Below are positions 33,210-44,789 of a DNA stretch of 64,000 nt, piece after piece (position 1 is the stretch's first letter; each line of letters begins with the position of its first letter). A program made the position numbers and the translations under genes. Under the pieces are notes generated by a model. That model saw only the letters and a program-made list of their open reading frames with translations. It searched no databases and was not told the DNA's origin. Source of the DNA: Karstenula rhodostoma CBS 690.94 (lineage: Eukaryota > Ascomycota > Dothideomycetes > Pleosporales > Didymosphaeriaceae); the NCBI GenBank assembly GCA_010093485.1, contig MU001505.1, positions 957,375 through 1,021,374 on the forward strand, in the 5' to 3' direction.

Positions 33210-34576
33210 TCACCACCCCACCAACTCTTCACCCTTCGTCTCGATACTCGGCGGCATAACCGGCATCCCCGTCTTCAACGCTCCCACGATCGGATCCCGC
33301 GCCAACAACGCCTCAATCTCCTCCTCACTAGCCACACTATGCTTCACCCTCGCATAGGCCATGCGCGACGGCTTGTCTATCACCGTGAAAAACTTCTGCC
33401 GCCGCGAGTCGGACCACGAAGAGAAGAGTGCGTCGGGGTCGGCGGCTTGTTGTGATAAGACGCGGATGAGGACTTCGGCGAGGGAGGACGCATCTGCGAT
33501 GCCCGAGGCAAGCCCGAGCCCGGCGTAGGGGTTCGTCACTACCTAATATCAGATTCCGCTTGCATTCAAAACCGATTTAACGTGGGTGGAGGCGAGCTTA
33601 CAGTGCGCAGCATCCCCACACAGTCCTACTCTCCCCTTCCAGAACCTCTCCACACACAGCTGCTGCGCTTTGTACGGCGCTATCCTCTTGACTTCAAACC
33701 CGCTCTCCCCGCCATCCGGCAGCATCGTGCGTATCTTCTCCTCGGCGCCCCTGCGCACCTCCTCTTCCGGAATCGCATTCGGAACACCATAACTCACACG
33801 CCACAGCCCGTCGGTCGTGATGCGCCCTATGAGTCCGTAGTGCTCGGGGTCGATGACGAAATTCGCATCGTAGAAGCCATGGGCGTGGAAGTCGTATTTT
33901 ATGTCTGTTGCGACGAGCTGGTTGGGCAGCGTCTCGCCGTCAAAGGACAGCCCCAGTGCTTTCCGCACCGTCGACTTCGACCCGTCTGCGCCAATGAGGT
34001 ATGCGGCTTCTATCTTGCCCTCCTTTCCGGTGGCGTCTTGTACGTGGACTTCTACACTGCCTTCCTTCTGTTCAAGACCGACAATGCGCGAGCTCAGCCG
34101 CACTTCTGATTTGCCCGCCTCCTCCATCCCCCGCATCAGGATCTCCTGGAATTTCCCCTGCGGAAGCAGCAATTGCGCCTTGTCGCCCTCCTTGAACTGC
34201 TTCCCTGCGATGAACTTGGAGCCGTTTTTGGCGCTCGTTCGGAAGCAGATGCCGGAGGAGAAGCTGCCCTCGCGGGAGAGTTCAGACATGAGCCCTGCGC
34301 GGGCGAAGAGAGGGAAGATCAGGGGCTGGTGGGCCATCGCGCGGGTTGAGGCAGGGTCGGGGTGCTCGGGCTCGACGACCTAGTAGAATGATGGGGTTAA
34401 CAACGAGTCCATCTAGATGGGGGGAGGGGGGAACTTACGATAATGCGATTGGGTATGTTGGACTGCGTGAGGAGAAGAGCCAGGAAGAGCCCGACACAAC
34501 CACCACCTGCTACAACAATAGGCAGGGCTGAAGGCGAAGCGCCATTATGTAGAGGATTTCCGTTTGTTGTCGCCAT
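33210..34576 (-). CDS. FAD-dependent aromatic-ring-type monooxygenase
   Basis: PF01494-type flavoprotein that uses NAD(P)H and O2 to hydroxylate an organic substrate. Three exons: 34576-34439, 34379-33602 and 33538-33210, with introns of 59 and 63 nt. The product is 414 aa from MATTNGNPLH; an upstream ATG-less extension is not needed. FAD-binding GxGxxG variant VVAGGGCVGLFLALLL (~18-33); the DG motif is LIGADGSKSTVRKALG; the second FAD motif is GRVGLCGDAAHLTNPYAGLG. The last one is only correct if intron 2 ends at GTAG (33539) rather than four bases earlier. Substrate unknown. No cluster partners are nearby. The usual C-terminal thioredoxin-like domain of phenol hydroxylases is absent. Confidence 0.9.
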
Positions 34577-35267
34577 GTTACTGTGTCGTGACTTGGTTCG
34601 TTCCAGCGCTTTCAACGCGGATGGAAGCGTAGACTTTTGGTATGTAGCGACCCAGACATCTTTAAATCAATCCAGGTCCGCTTTCTCGCCCTGCATTCGG
34701 TCAGCGGCCCGCGTTCACGTTTCCGGAGATGCTAACATGTCCAATTGGCGCCATCGAGCCTCCGCAATCATAGTTCTGCAGTGCTCGCATCCGGAGATGG
34801 TGCTGTCATGTAGCGGGATGTGGGGAACCGAGCCATGCCCGACATATTGGCCGGTGCCACTGTAGCGGGCCGAAAAGCTTATTTGAATGTCTTCGATGTA
34901 GCACGATTGCACATAACTAGAGAAACTCGTGAAGATTGGCTTTCGTATTGAACTTTTTGAGCTAGCTACTATCATTTCAGGGATAGCTAAACAGTCGATG
35001 GTAGAATCCAAGTTGGTATCATCGTCTTCGGCCATAGCCAACGAGCCCTGTTGCCGGAATTGGTCTTGTAGAGCGACTGAGTCTTCTCGCAGAACTGATC
35101 GTGTTAATGCTTCAGACGCTCTTCGTTCTTATGGTATTCTAGCACGGTGTCTGCGGTGTCTGCGGTGTCTGACGGACGCCCAACACTCGGACGCGGCTGA
35201 TTGAAGAACCTGCCACCTACTCTAGAAACTCTGGCCTGGGTATGACTTCCGGAGGAAGCTACTTGGA
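34577..35267. other. Intergenic
   Basis: Upstream of the monooxygenase. A 9-bp unit GCGGTGTCT is repeated about three times at 35150-35170. No gene seen. Confidence 0.4.
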
Positions 35268-35513
35268 TCATGGATCCAGTTCTTCGCCTAGCTCCAGATA
35301 TGAGAGAATGTCGTCCACATTGGCTAGGAGCCCCCACAGCACTCCAAGTTCGACCAGCCCCTCCAAACCTGTATAGCGTTTGGTACACTCCCGTAAGCCC
35401 GTTCCTGCCAAACTTGCTATCTCATCGAGTAGGTTTTCCACAAGGTCTGGAAGCCCGAACGCGTTGGGAATGTGCTCCGGGGCGCGGCAATGAGGACAGC
35501 CGGTCTGGCTCAT
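35268..35513 (-). CDS. Possible small protein
   Basis: ATG 35513 opens an 81-codon frame, MSQTGCPHCRAPEHIPNAFG onward, with a CPHC pair and an amphipathic helical pattern (LPDLVENLLDEIASLAG, then LVELGVLWGLLANVDDILS). Codon pattern and hydrophobic spacing look protein-like. The frame stays open upstream to 35948, but that part is Pro/Arg-rich and unconvincing. No family recognised. Confidence 0.3.
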   Translation of the reverse strand: MSQTGCPHCRAPEHIPNAFGLPDLVENLLDEIASLAGTGLRECTKRYTGLEGLVELGVLWGLLANVDDILSYLELGEELDP

Positions 35514-38072
35514 CGTTATGAAGGGGGATCTTGTTCCCGTGTCGTCCTTGCTGATGCAAGGGGTGTCACCCGTGGCGGACGGCGCGCGAACCGGCGAGGA
35601 AATTGTGGCGACAAGCCGCGAGCGAACTTGAGGAAGCGGTGGCGGCCATGAGCGAGCAAGCTCAAAGCCCAAAAGAGCGCGAGGGGCGGGAGAACGACGA
35701 CGGCGGAGAAGACGCTGGGGTTGTCCGAGCCACCGGGAGCACAAGGAGACCGCGGAGCAGCGCGAGGTATCTAGGTATAATCGGCGCAGGAGGATGGGCG
35801 GTGGTGGCCGCAGGGAAAAGAGGGCTGCGGGGGGCGCAAGAACGGGTGCAGGACGGAGATTGTGGGGGGTAGGTGGATAAGGCAGGCGGGGAAGGCGCTG
35901 GTAAACACTCGCCAAGCGTACAAAAAAGCTCAACACCAGCGCAGTCATAAGGGACGCTTAGTGAGGGGTTAAAATGTAAGCCTTCACTGACAACCTGGCG
36001 CTCCCTGTTTCCTGGATACTAGAGGGGCCTGTAAAACAAGGTCTTTGGGCTGCTACTTGCGAGCGTTACTAGCCACCCGCTCTGCCTAAAAGCACGTAAT
36101 AAGCATTCGAGATTAGTGCAGTAGATCTAGGAATCTTCTTTGAGAGGGATATGTACTATCACCTCATTGTATGGTGTGTGTTGACTCTAAATATTGGGCA
36201 AGAGGCAAAAAAAGAATGCTCAATCTGTTGTGCCGCTCCTGTTCTCGGTTAGATGACTTACCAGTGTGTCGTCGTCACCCGTCGTTCCGAGCACCCTATG
36301 TATTGTGTTCACAAGTTAGCAGAGTTCGAATGTCGCAATGGGTGGTAAGACAAAGTAGAGAGTAGTTGCCAGATCCGGGTCCAGTAGTCCAGTGGTCCAG
36401 TGGTGGGACTGTAGCCTGTGAAGGTTAGACTGTTAGTCCGGGCCCAAAGCCAAATGTGGGCTCGGCAAGAGCTGGATTCGAACCGTCAGCGTGTGTGGAA
36501 AGCGTTGTGGAGTTTTGAGTCGAGGAGCGGCGACAACCGATTGAGCTATACAGAGCTGTGCACTGTGTTTTTTGATGAATGTATAACGATTAAAGCGGGC
36601 TATATAGCGCAAGGCTTTGTAGATACCGTAACCTGGCGGCCTTTTGATGGGTTTGATATGTGGGCGTGAAAGAGGGAGTGCGTTTGTGGGTGCGGGGGTG
36701 CCAGGCAACGGTGAGAGCAGAGCGTTGTTGTTGTGCTAACACCAAAGCATCGATGTCTTGAGGAACTCCAAGGGACAGGCGAGGGCAGACAGGCTCGACG
36801 AACCTCCCTTTTATGGAGAAGGGTAGCACATACCTGTCAAGGTAAGCCTCCAGCCCGCATAACCCACCTGGGGTAGCAAGGCCTGGCATATCTTTGTAAC
36901 AACGGCGGCTCCATAACGCGGCCGTGCGTCTCCCTCCCTCAGGTATCGCAACATCAACAACCATGCCACCAGGATCCTCGATAGTACCAAAGCCCATAGA
37001 CGTGCGGTGGCTCGTCACCGGCGTCGGTAGTCCTATGTAAAAGTGAAGCATCAGTTTTCGGGATTGGTTCCGATACATGGCCACAGCAACATGGCAGCAC
37101 CAATGAACTTGATATGCGTGCTGCCTTAGAACGCACTCGATGCGGTGCACGCCTGCATACGCTGGCTACTCCCTCGAAATTGTTACGTTGTTATTCGAGA
37201 TGGCGTAGAAGATCTTGTGCCCGTTGGAGCGAAGAATTGGCGGGCATATCGAACACTCGGCTGTTCGTTATGCTTGGTTTGCCGTCCGATGTATGTGACC
37301 GAGGCGCATGCACGTTGCGTGCTACGCAAGGTAATCCCGACCATAGTGAAGATGTATCCCATAGGCCGTTCACTATTTGGAACTGGGAACCCTCTCGTAT
37401 CGTGTCGTTGTCCTAGCTTGAGTGCTTGTATCTCATGTTGAGATTCATCTCGAGGCTTCGGCAGCATGCCATGTTTAGGAGGACTCGGCAGAATGCCATG
37501 GTCAGGAGGACTCGAAGGCCAGATTGATCGGCTACCCTGGAATACTCGAACAGATATCTCTTGACAGTAGTAACGCCGGATATGTTAGCAGGGAAGCGGG
37601 TGGGTGCTTGATAGACGTTGCGTGTTCACCCCGATCTCGATGTTGGGATAGGAGGACCAGCCTCCACAACCAAATTCTCCGGAGATGCCTTTACGGTCAT
37701 GGACATGATTTTGCAGCCGGCTCCAGCATCGTCTCATTCTTCTCTTTGCGTTCAGGCGATGCGTTGGCATCGTATGCATCACACATTTCACATGCTGTGC
37801 GCCGTTCCGAAGGGTCCAGCCGAGCCAGGACAGGGGTCCTGGATGACACCCCGCCCCAATTTCTTCTCTTAACATTCCAACAACGCTCTCGGGCAGTTTC
37901 ACGGGTGCGCGCGCACAGGATGGCAAGCACAGCATCGCCAGCGACGCTTGACGTTCGGAGCGATGGCGCCCCGCTACGCCCGAAATGACCGGGAGCTATG
38001 GCGGCCGATGCTCTGGCTGCAACGCCAGCATCCTCCCTCACCAACCACCAACGCCGCGCGCAAACGCCCACA
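35514..38072. other. Long stretch without a supported gene
   Basis: Frames at 36590-37150 (-), 37524-37988 (+) and 37697-38672 (-) have no motif. The last is partly antisense to the lipoate ligase. A 27-bp tandem duplication lies at 37460-37513. A pol III A-box-like and B-box-like pair sits at 36445-36570 but does not fold as a tRNA. Confidence 0.4.
37460..37513. repeat. 27-bp tandem duplication
   Basis: Two adjacent copies, GGCAGCATGCCATGTTTAGG plus AGGACTC and GGCAGAATGCCATGGTCAGG plus AGGACTC, differing at three positions. Flanked by single-copy sequence. Confidence 0.8.
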
Positions 38073-39379
38073 ATGGCCCCGTCTCGAGGGCTGGCACGCC
38101 TCCTCCTTCGGCCCGCACTCTCGAACACGGCCGCGTACTTGAGGAACGTGTCTTTTGCCCGCCGCGCCTACTCGTTCGCCGAGCAGCTTGCGAGTCCCGC
38201 GAACCGCGTGCAGAGCTACATTTCTCGCAGCAGCGACCCCTTCGTCAATCTCTCCATCGAGGACTACATCCTGCGCACCTCCCCGCCCGACTCGACCGTG
38301 CTTTTCCTCTACAAAAACCGGCCCTGCGTCGTCATCGGCAGGAACCAGAACCCGTGGTCTGAGGTCAACCTGGGCATATTGCAAGCAGCGGCACCGAGGA
38401 GCACAGCGGTCAAGGACACGGAGCCACCTGCCATTGGCGACGTACATCTCGTGCGCCGGCGCTCTGGCGGCGGCGCTGTCTTCCACGACGAGGGCAATCT
38501 CAATTGGAGCATTACATGCCCGCGCACCGAATTCACGCGAGACAAGCACGCCGAGATGGTCGTCCGTGCCCTCCGCAAGATCGGCATAGAGCGCGCGCGA
38601 GTCAATGAGCGGCATGACATCGTGCTTGACCAGGGCCACGAGAAGCGCCCGTCCGACCCTCAAGATACCCATCAGACAGCATACACGGTCGACGAGGGAG
38701 GCCCAAGACCGCTCAAGGTATCCGGGTCAGCGTACAAGTTGACGCGGGGAAGAGCTTTGCACCATGCGACTACGCTCCTTGCATCTCCGAATCTGCACAT
38801 CATACCGCAGTACTTGCATTCGCCAGCCCGGAAGTCCATACAGGCGAAGGGAGTTGAGAGCGTCAGCTCGCCGGTTGCCAACATAGGCTTAGATGTGGAA
38901 ATGTTCCAGAAGCGCCTGCAAGATGAATTTTCGGCCATGTACGCTCATCAGGGAAAACCGCACATTGTCCAAGTTGTGGGCGAGGAGCACCTGCAGATCC
39001 CCGAGATCAGGAAGGGCTATAATGAGCTGAAGGTACGTCGGATTATTGGGTATAAGAGCGGTGCTGACGTGTATAGACCGATGACTGGATGTGGTCGCAA
39101 ACACCGCAGTTCGATCTTGTCCTTGAAGGCCCAGCTCGCAGCGAGATCAAGATCAACGTGCACCATGGCATAATCAAGACCTTGGAAACGAAAGGTGACA
39201 GCTTGCCCGATGATATGCTGGAAGAACTTCAGACGGCTTTAGTTGGCCAGAAGTTGCAGGACGTTGGGAACTGGACCCAATTCTTGCAAAGTCGTATCGA
39301 GCCGTGGCATGCCGATTACGGAGTCATCGCAGACCGCTTGGAAATACTCCTTCCGGTACCACATCTTGGAAAGCCATGA
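38073..39379 (+). CDS. AIM22: Mitochondrial lipoate-protein ligase (LplA/Aim22 type)
   Basis: Attaches lipoate to E2 subunits and H protein in mitochondria. Two exons, 38073-39032 and 39077-39379, with a 44-nt intron (GTACGT...TATAG). The product is 420 aa. Start chosen at 38073 because MAPSRGLARLLLRPALSN is an Arg/Leu-rich, acid-free mitochondrial presequence. The in-frame ATG at 37998 would add 25 non-targeting residues. The biotin/lipoate-ligase domain has FVNLSIEDYIL, VVIGRNQNPWSEVNL, the hallmark VRRRSGGGAVFHDEGNLNWS and a lysine in LKVSGSAYKLTRGRALHH. The second exon supplies the C-terminal LplA accessory domain (WMWSQTPQFDLVLEG). Intact. Confidence 0.92.
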
Positions 39380-42084
39380 GAGATTCATGCAAGCTTTCGC
39401 GAAAGCTTTAGAAAGAGATATTCAAGGGCCATGGCGGCATTTGTATGAAGCTTCTGGACCATGGAAGTTGAAGGTGTCGATGAATGATTGCCACCAACAC
39501 TCGTGAAATGTGCTCCCGGAAAGGGGTCTCGACACAACCAAAGACTAGGGCATGCATAGCCCTCTGTAGTGTATGGAGCATGGCACGGCATGCGCTTGGC
39601 AGCATTTCTCATCACAGCATCCATGACATCCATGCCCGCGAGCTTGTTTGCGTAACTCGAATTCCTGTACTTATCGGCGGTGTAGGAGATGCGACATTAG
39701 ATATCCATGCTTGTTGAGTGCTTCTGGTCCAACAATGCCGCATATACTGTCCTCGAACCAGCAAGACGCTTGAAGAGTGTGCTCGGATGTCTATTCGAAT
39801 CGATATGGACCTTTGCATATTCTGTCGATTCGGACCAATTCGAGAAGACAAGAGCTTTGTTCGCGGACAATGCGAATGGAAGTAGCTTATACCGAAAAGT
39901 CTTTGGTCTTGTGTCCGCGCTCGGTGTGGACGACATCCGGCTCTTCCAAGGAACTGGAATCTGCAGCTGCTTTTGTATTTTCTCTTGTTGAGGGTGTGTT
40001 GGTTATCTATCTTCGGTCGACAGGTGGGCCATTCCGTATGGGTGCTCCTTATGCCGATGCGGATGGCCTTGTGCTTCGATCATAGGCATGAGCTCTTCAA
40101 GTTGTATGCGAGGATCGCACTGTAAATGCATCATCGTATGGATGGAACTGCCTGTTTACTCGGATAGAGTGTCCCGGCTTCCTCAGCATCCGCAAGACGG
40201 CACACGCACACTTGGTCTTTGAGCTTGGAGATAACAACCTCGCACCTTGCCTATCTGTATGGTCCCACGCTCTTCCCAGGTCAAAGTATGCAAGCGATCC
40301 CCACTGCTGGATACTTCGGGCGCATTGTCACTTCTCTTCTTTGTGACGAGAATGCTACGTGCTCTTACAATGCGATTGGAGTGGAGTAATTCGGGTCCTG
40401 AGGTTCCACCGCACTTGATTGGCTCCCCAATTTTGATAAGGAGATTTGGATCTGTGGTGGGTCGGGGCCTGTGGTGTCTCTGAACCCCGTTCTGCTACGC
40501 GGGCAAGTGCGCGTCGGGGCGATCTTCTGTCCGTCTCTTCTCGATGCTTTCTTGCGACATTTGGACCGCCAGGATGCAGTTGACGACACATGAAAGTTCG
40601 GCCAACGCGTCGCGCATGCCAGTTTGTGTCTGAGGCTCTCGACCCTTGGTCTTGAGGCAATCCCGAGGTACATAATTCGGAGTTGTGGCTCAATGTCCGC
40701 GCGCGACCATATAGCACAGCGTCTGGGTATCTGGAGAACATGTTCTATTAGCATCCATGTTCCTATCAGCATCCACCTGTTTGTTGTTCGAAACCGAGCG
40801 GCGGTTCGCTGGCGCTGCCGCGTTTGCCGAGTGTGACAGGCGCGATGGAGGATGGGTCCCGACCTGTGAATGGAAGGCGCTGGGGCGCTTGTCTCCTGAA
40901 CCTCTCCCGAAGTGGTTCCCCAAGTCGCGTACGCGGACGCTCGAGGGTTCGCATTATCATTGTGTGTGTGCGCTGCATAGCATGTGGTCGAAATGCTGTG
41001 CGGGCGCTCGTCTCTGCGTCTCCGGGCTGCCGGACGGCGCTTCATACCGGAGCAGGCAACTGTTCGTAGGCCGCGGTATGCATATGACTATCGGTCCGCG
41101 AACGTTCCACGGGCGTCATAGGAGTGGGTGAATACCTGCTGTGGTGTTGAACATGCGGCAGGAGGGCTTTTCGCGCCTGCCATGATGTTATCGCAGACTC
41201 CTGTCTGTCGCACTTGCCGCGATCAGTGTCTAGCATCAGCATTTCTCCAACGCACTCCTAGCACGTACCTGTTTGTGCTCACGTTGTGTAAGCTGGGGTT
41301 GTCGCGGGTTGTCGCACGTCGAAAAGTCAACCGCAAGAGCCTCCAGCGGGCCCAGTAAGCACCGCTGGTGGGGCTGTCGAAGGAGTATACGCTAGCGAGG
41401 GGAGTTTCGTTAGTCAATACGTACGAAATCGAGGGACGTGAATGTGGTCCTCTCGAGAAAGAGGCGCTGCGCAGCCTCCCCTTTCGGCGGCGAGGACATT
41501 GCGCGCTCTGGACGTTGGTGGGCTAGAGGGGGCCTCCCGTACGCCTCGCAGTCGGGCGAATACGCATCTGTGGGCGAGCAGAAGGCATTCGTGGTGTGGA
41601 AGCGCTTCTGGTCATCAGCGTGCAGGGCTAGGATTGGACGTTGCGAAGTGCTCGACGTACCTGAGAGCAGCACCGGAGTCAGCAGTCTTTGGCCGTCGCC
41701 ATCTACAACGAGCCCGCATATCATAGCGAGTCTGAGCTTCTGCTGCGTTTCTTCGAGGCGTCAAAGCGGCCAGCAGACCTACAGCTCCTTCATTGTGATG
41801 AGCTAGTGCCAGTAGAGTGGCGACGTACCTTTTGCTATGCTCCTTCACGTGCTCATTGCGGTGCAAGAGCGAGGGCCATGTCGCCGAGTACGTGAGGGCA
41901 TCAGCAAGGGCCTTGCTGCAGATGCGAAGAAAAGCGAGAAACAAAGAGAGGCGGGGCCATCACATCTGGGTATGAAAGTTTCGTTGTGTAGGCGGCAACG
42001 GTCTTGGTTGCGGCGTGCTTTCACCAAAGCTCGAGGCAAAGGGCTAGCGTGGCCTACGGGGAAGAAGTCTAAACACTGAAAATC
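39380..42084. other. 2.7-kb stretch without a supported gene
   Basis: Many overlapping frames on both strands (for example 39707-39991 +, 40365-41045 -, 41438-41806 +), none with a domain, membrane segment or matching splice sites. The GC content is gene-like, so unannotated fast-evolving genes or UTRs remain possible. Confidence 0.4.
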
Positions 42085-43827
42085 ATGCACGACTGCCCAC
42101 TCCGCGCTCTCGCCCAACTCGACTCTGTCACACCACTCTCCTTGTCAACCGCAAGCTCAGTCACCATGCGGCCAACACATACTCCGGGCCACAAGCCCCC
42201 GACCGACCCGTCTCCTCTCATGGCAACATTCCTATCCGACAATACCTTTGACATGGAAGACTTCTCCGGCGAACCTCTAGGCGGTACCTCAGCTAGCACA
42301 GCTGCCGCAAGCTCGTCTGCTCTCATGCGACGATCAGTCGACAGCGTCTTCCATGACAGTGAATCACCCTTTCGACAACACATAGAGCATGCCCCATCAG
42401 ACGCCGGCTCAGACAATGCGGTTTTGTCAGCGCGCACCAATACACCCCACGGCGAGATAACCGCTTATGAGAGCGACACCGCCTCAGACTTCAGCGACGA
42501 GGATCTCTGGACCCCAGAGCATCAGGAGACGCAAGATCCGGCGGCTGCTTCAAGCTATACCACCGCTTCAGCTGGTTTGGCTCCGATCCACTACTTCGTC
42601 GCCCATACACACGCTGCCCCTAATGGCTCCCCCATCGCTCGTACACGCCCTATCACCGTTGATATTTGGCGACCTGGTCCCCTTGATAACGCTACAATCT
42701 TGACTCCGCTTAACTGGCGCGTGAGCCGGGCTACGGGCACGTTTATCTACTCGCCCGTTAATATTCTGGTCGCGGACGTACTGCGTCCTCAGCGGGATAC
42801 GGAGAAGCAATCTGGAAAGCTTCGTAACTCGGCCAACTACACCGCCTACATTGCATCATCACATGCGGGCCCGAACCCGGCACTCTTAGGTCCGCCGCCG
42901 AAATTCATACTGCACAAGGGTCGACGTGAGCTGCGCCGCCAGAACCATCAACCTCCTCGCGCAGGTCAAATCGAAATGCACCCCTCGCCACCTCTGCGAA
43001 CAGTCCAGGTTAGGCGGACGAAATACGTTGTGCCGCGAATCCTGTCCCGTGCTGGAAGCTTCTTCAACGACGACCCGTTTGTTACTGAGCCTACCCCAAC
43101 GGTCGAGCAGGCCCTCTCCTGGTCTTACGAGCGTGTATTGATGACCAAAGAAGAGTATGACCAGAAGGTAGCGGCGATGGTCGACGAAGAGACCAGCATC
43201 TCCACTCCTCTCCATAATGATCCGTTCCCGGTCTCTGCTCAGTACACGCATATCTCAAATGCCACTATCAGCTCGCAGAGTAGGGGTGGTTGTAGTACCC
43301 AATACTCACTAGGTTCAGGCTCTCACGCTGCAGCTAAATTCACCGGCGCTATATTCCCCTTCGCTCAGATTCCTCAACCAGAGTTGTCCAGCACCGATCG
43401 CAACATCCTAGAAGACATCGACGAAGGCTTGGAGGAAAGCGTCCGCCAATCGAACCAGGACAAACAGGCGTCTCTCGCTTTGAACGCTTCCGGTAGACCT
43501 TCTAGTCCTAAAAAGAATCGAGTTCAGGCTGCAGTCTTCGCCGCCCGGCGTACGTCCCTCAAGGGCCAGTTGGCTGATGTTGAGGTAGAACGAAAGGCTG
43601 TTCTTCAGCGAGAACAAGACGAGACCGATGCCTGGCAAGCTTCAGCTCCATTCGAAGGCGCACAACTTCTCGAGGAGGTACAAAAGTTTACCACTGCCGC
43701 AAAGGAGCGGACCGAGCTGCGACTTAGGGTGCTGGGTTGGAAATCGCAAGCTATCCAGGGCCGCTTGAACCGCTTGGACTTCATATCACGCAACGGCAAT
43801 GGCTCCCCACATCAGTATCAGTTATGA
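42085..43827 (+). CDS. Unknown protein, 580 aa, single exon
   Basis: A long intronless frame with gene-like composition. ATG 42085 gives 580 aa; M28 and M46 are alternative starts. The first ~160 residues are Ser/Thr/Asp-rich and probably disordered. Residues ~165-260 form a more ordered block (APIHYFVAHTHAAPNGS, TRPITVDIWRPGPLDNATIL). Next are a basic stretch (KGRRELRRQNHQPPR) and VPRILSRAGSFFNDDPF. The last ~100 residues are helical and probably coiled coil (LADVEVERKAVLQREQDETD, LLEEVQKFTTAAKERTELRL). No catalytic signature. Function unknown. Confidence 0.7.
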   Translation: MHDCPLRALAQLDSVTPLSLSTASSVTMRPTHTPGHKPPTDPSPLMATFLSDNTFDMEDFSGEPLGGTSASTAAASSSALMRRSVDSVFHDSESPFRQHIEHAPSDAGSDNAVLSARTNTPHGEITAYESDTASDFSDEDLWTPEHQETQDPAAASSYTTASAGLAPIHYFVAHTHAAPNGSPIARTRPITVDIWRPGPLDNATILTPLNWRVSRATGTFIYSPVNILVADVLRPQRDTEKQSGKLRNSANYTAYIASSHAGPNPALLGPPPKFILHKGRRELRRQNHQPPRAGQIEMHPSPPLRTVQVRRTKYVVPRILSRAGSFFNDDPFVTEPTPTVEQALSWSYERVLMTKEEYDQKVAAMVDEETSISTPLHNDPFPVSAQYTHISNATISSQSRGGCSTQYSLGSGSHAAAKFTGAIFPFAQIPQPELSSTDRNILEDIDEGLEESVRQSNQDKQASLALNASGRPSSPKKNRVQAAVFAARRTSLKGQLADVEVERKAVLQREQDETDAWQASAPFEGAQLLEEVQKFTTAAKERTELRLRVLGWKSQAIQGRLNRLDFISRNGNGSPHQYQL

Positions 43828-44789
43828 TGGAACTCTCGTAGTAGCCCATGCATGCATATAACATCATTTCCACACGACCATGAAAGCCTATTGGAGGAGA
43901 CAAGTAGACCATAGCATTTTCCAAGCCACAACAATCCTCAATGGGAGATACCAAAAGTACGTATCTCCTTAACCATTGTTCCAGCCATTCGACCATGAAA
44001 CTGACGGAGAGTAGAAACTGACAATAAAGCGCTCATTTACTGCGACATGGCTGGCAAAGTGAGAGCATCGAGGATTAGCCTTCAGATGTCCGTACTTGCG
44101 ATGAAAGTTGATATTCAATGAGACTTTTGTCTCGTCTCTGCTATTTTGCGCAGCTTGCATGGATTACGCCCCGGTCGATCATGCATCATCCAATATGAGA
44201 AAGATTTTTCTACTCGTGTATCAATTGAATGTGGGTTCCTACGATGACCTAATCCTCTTACCAGGGTGGCAGAGCGATCCTTGGCGAACGTACGCCTTAA
44301 GTGCCTCTCGTTTCAGCCTTCCCCACAGCCTGTTCGCCAACCAGCTGGACACACTGAACAGCCCCAACAGCGCCCCTTTGTTTCTGGAAACTTGTCCGAC
44401 CCTAGGGGAAAAGCCCCACAAAAGCAAACATGTACGTGGTATGGCGGCTCTCGCCCGCTGTCACGCTTGCGCTCACGGAGGCTTCGCGTCGTCGGTGCAT
44501 TCCAGACATGCCCGCACGTCATCCCACTGGCTCGGTGCCTACGTTTTGAAACGAAACGCGGCCGCCAAACAAGCGCGTTCGTGCGATCAACGTTTCAGGT
44601 GAAGATGCGTGCTTACCCTTACCTCGAGCGAGGCTTCGGCCTCAGCCGCAAGCACCCTTTGCGCGGACGGGATTGTGTGTTAAACCCAGCGCGCTATCCA
44701 CCTCCCTGAGGCAACGAAACCATTGCGTCCCTTGCCTTTTTCTTCCACCTTGATCATCAGCCTGCCTCGCCTTAATTTCTGTTTAATAC
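43828..44789. other. Intergenic, upstream of the C2H2 gene
   Basis: No gene. At 44660-44705 the antisense strand resembles part of a tRNA D-arm and anticodon arm, but no B-box or full cloverleaf is present. Confidence 0.4.

Noticed and set aside
33582..34383. + strand frames of 160-175 codons
   Set aside because: Antisense to the FAD monooxygenase, whose FAD motifs are clear.
36445..36570. tRNA-like box A (TAGCTCAATCGG) and perfect box B (GGTTCGAATCC) on the - strand
   Set aside because: The D-stem partner of GCTC is missing, the T-stem has two mismatches, and the acceptor arms do not pair, so this is not a functional tRNA. Decayed tRNA or chance.
44655..44710. tRNA-like segment on the - strand (GTGGATAGCGCGCTGGGTTTA)
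   Set aside because: No box B in the right place and the putative anticodon stem does not pair.
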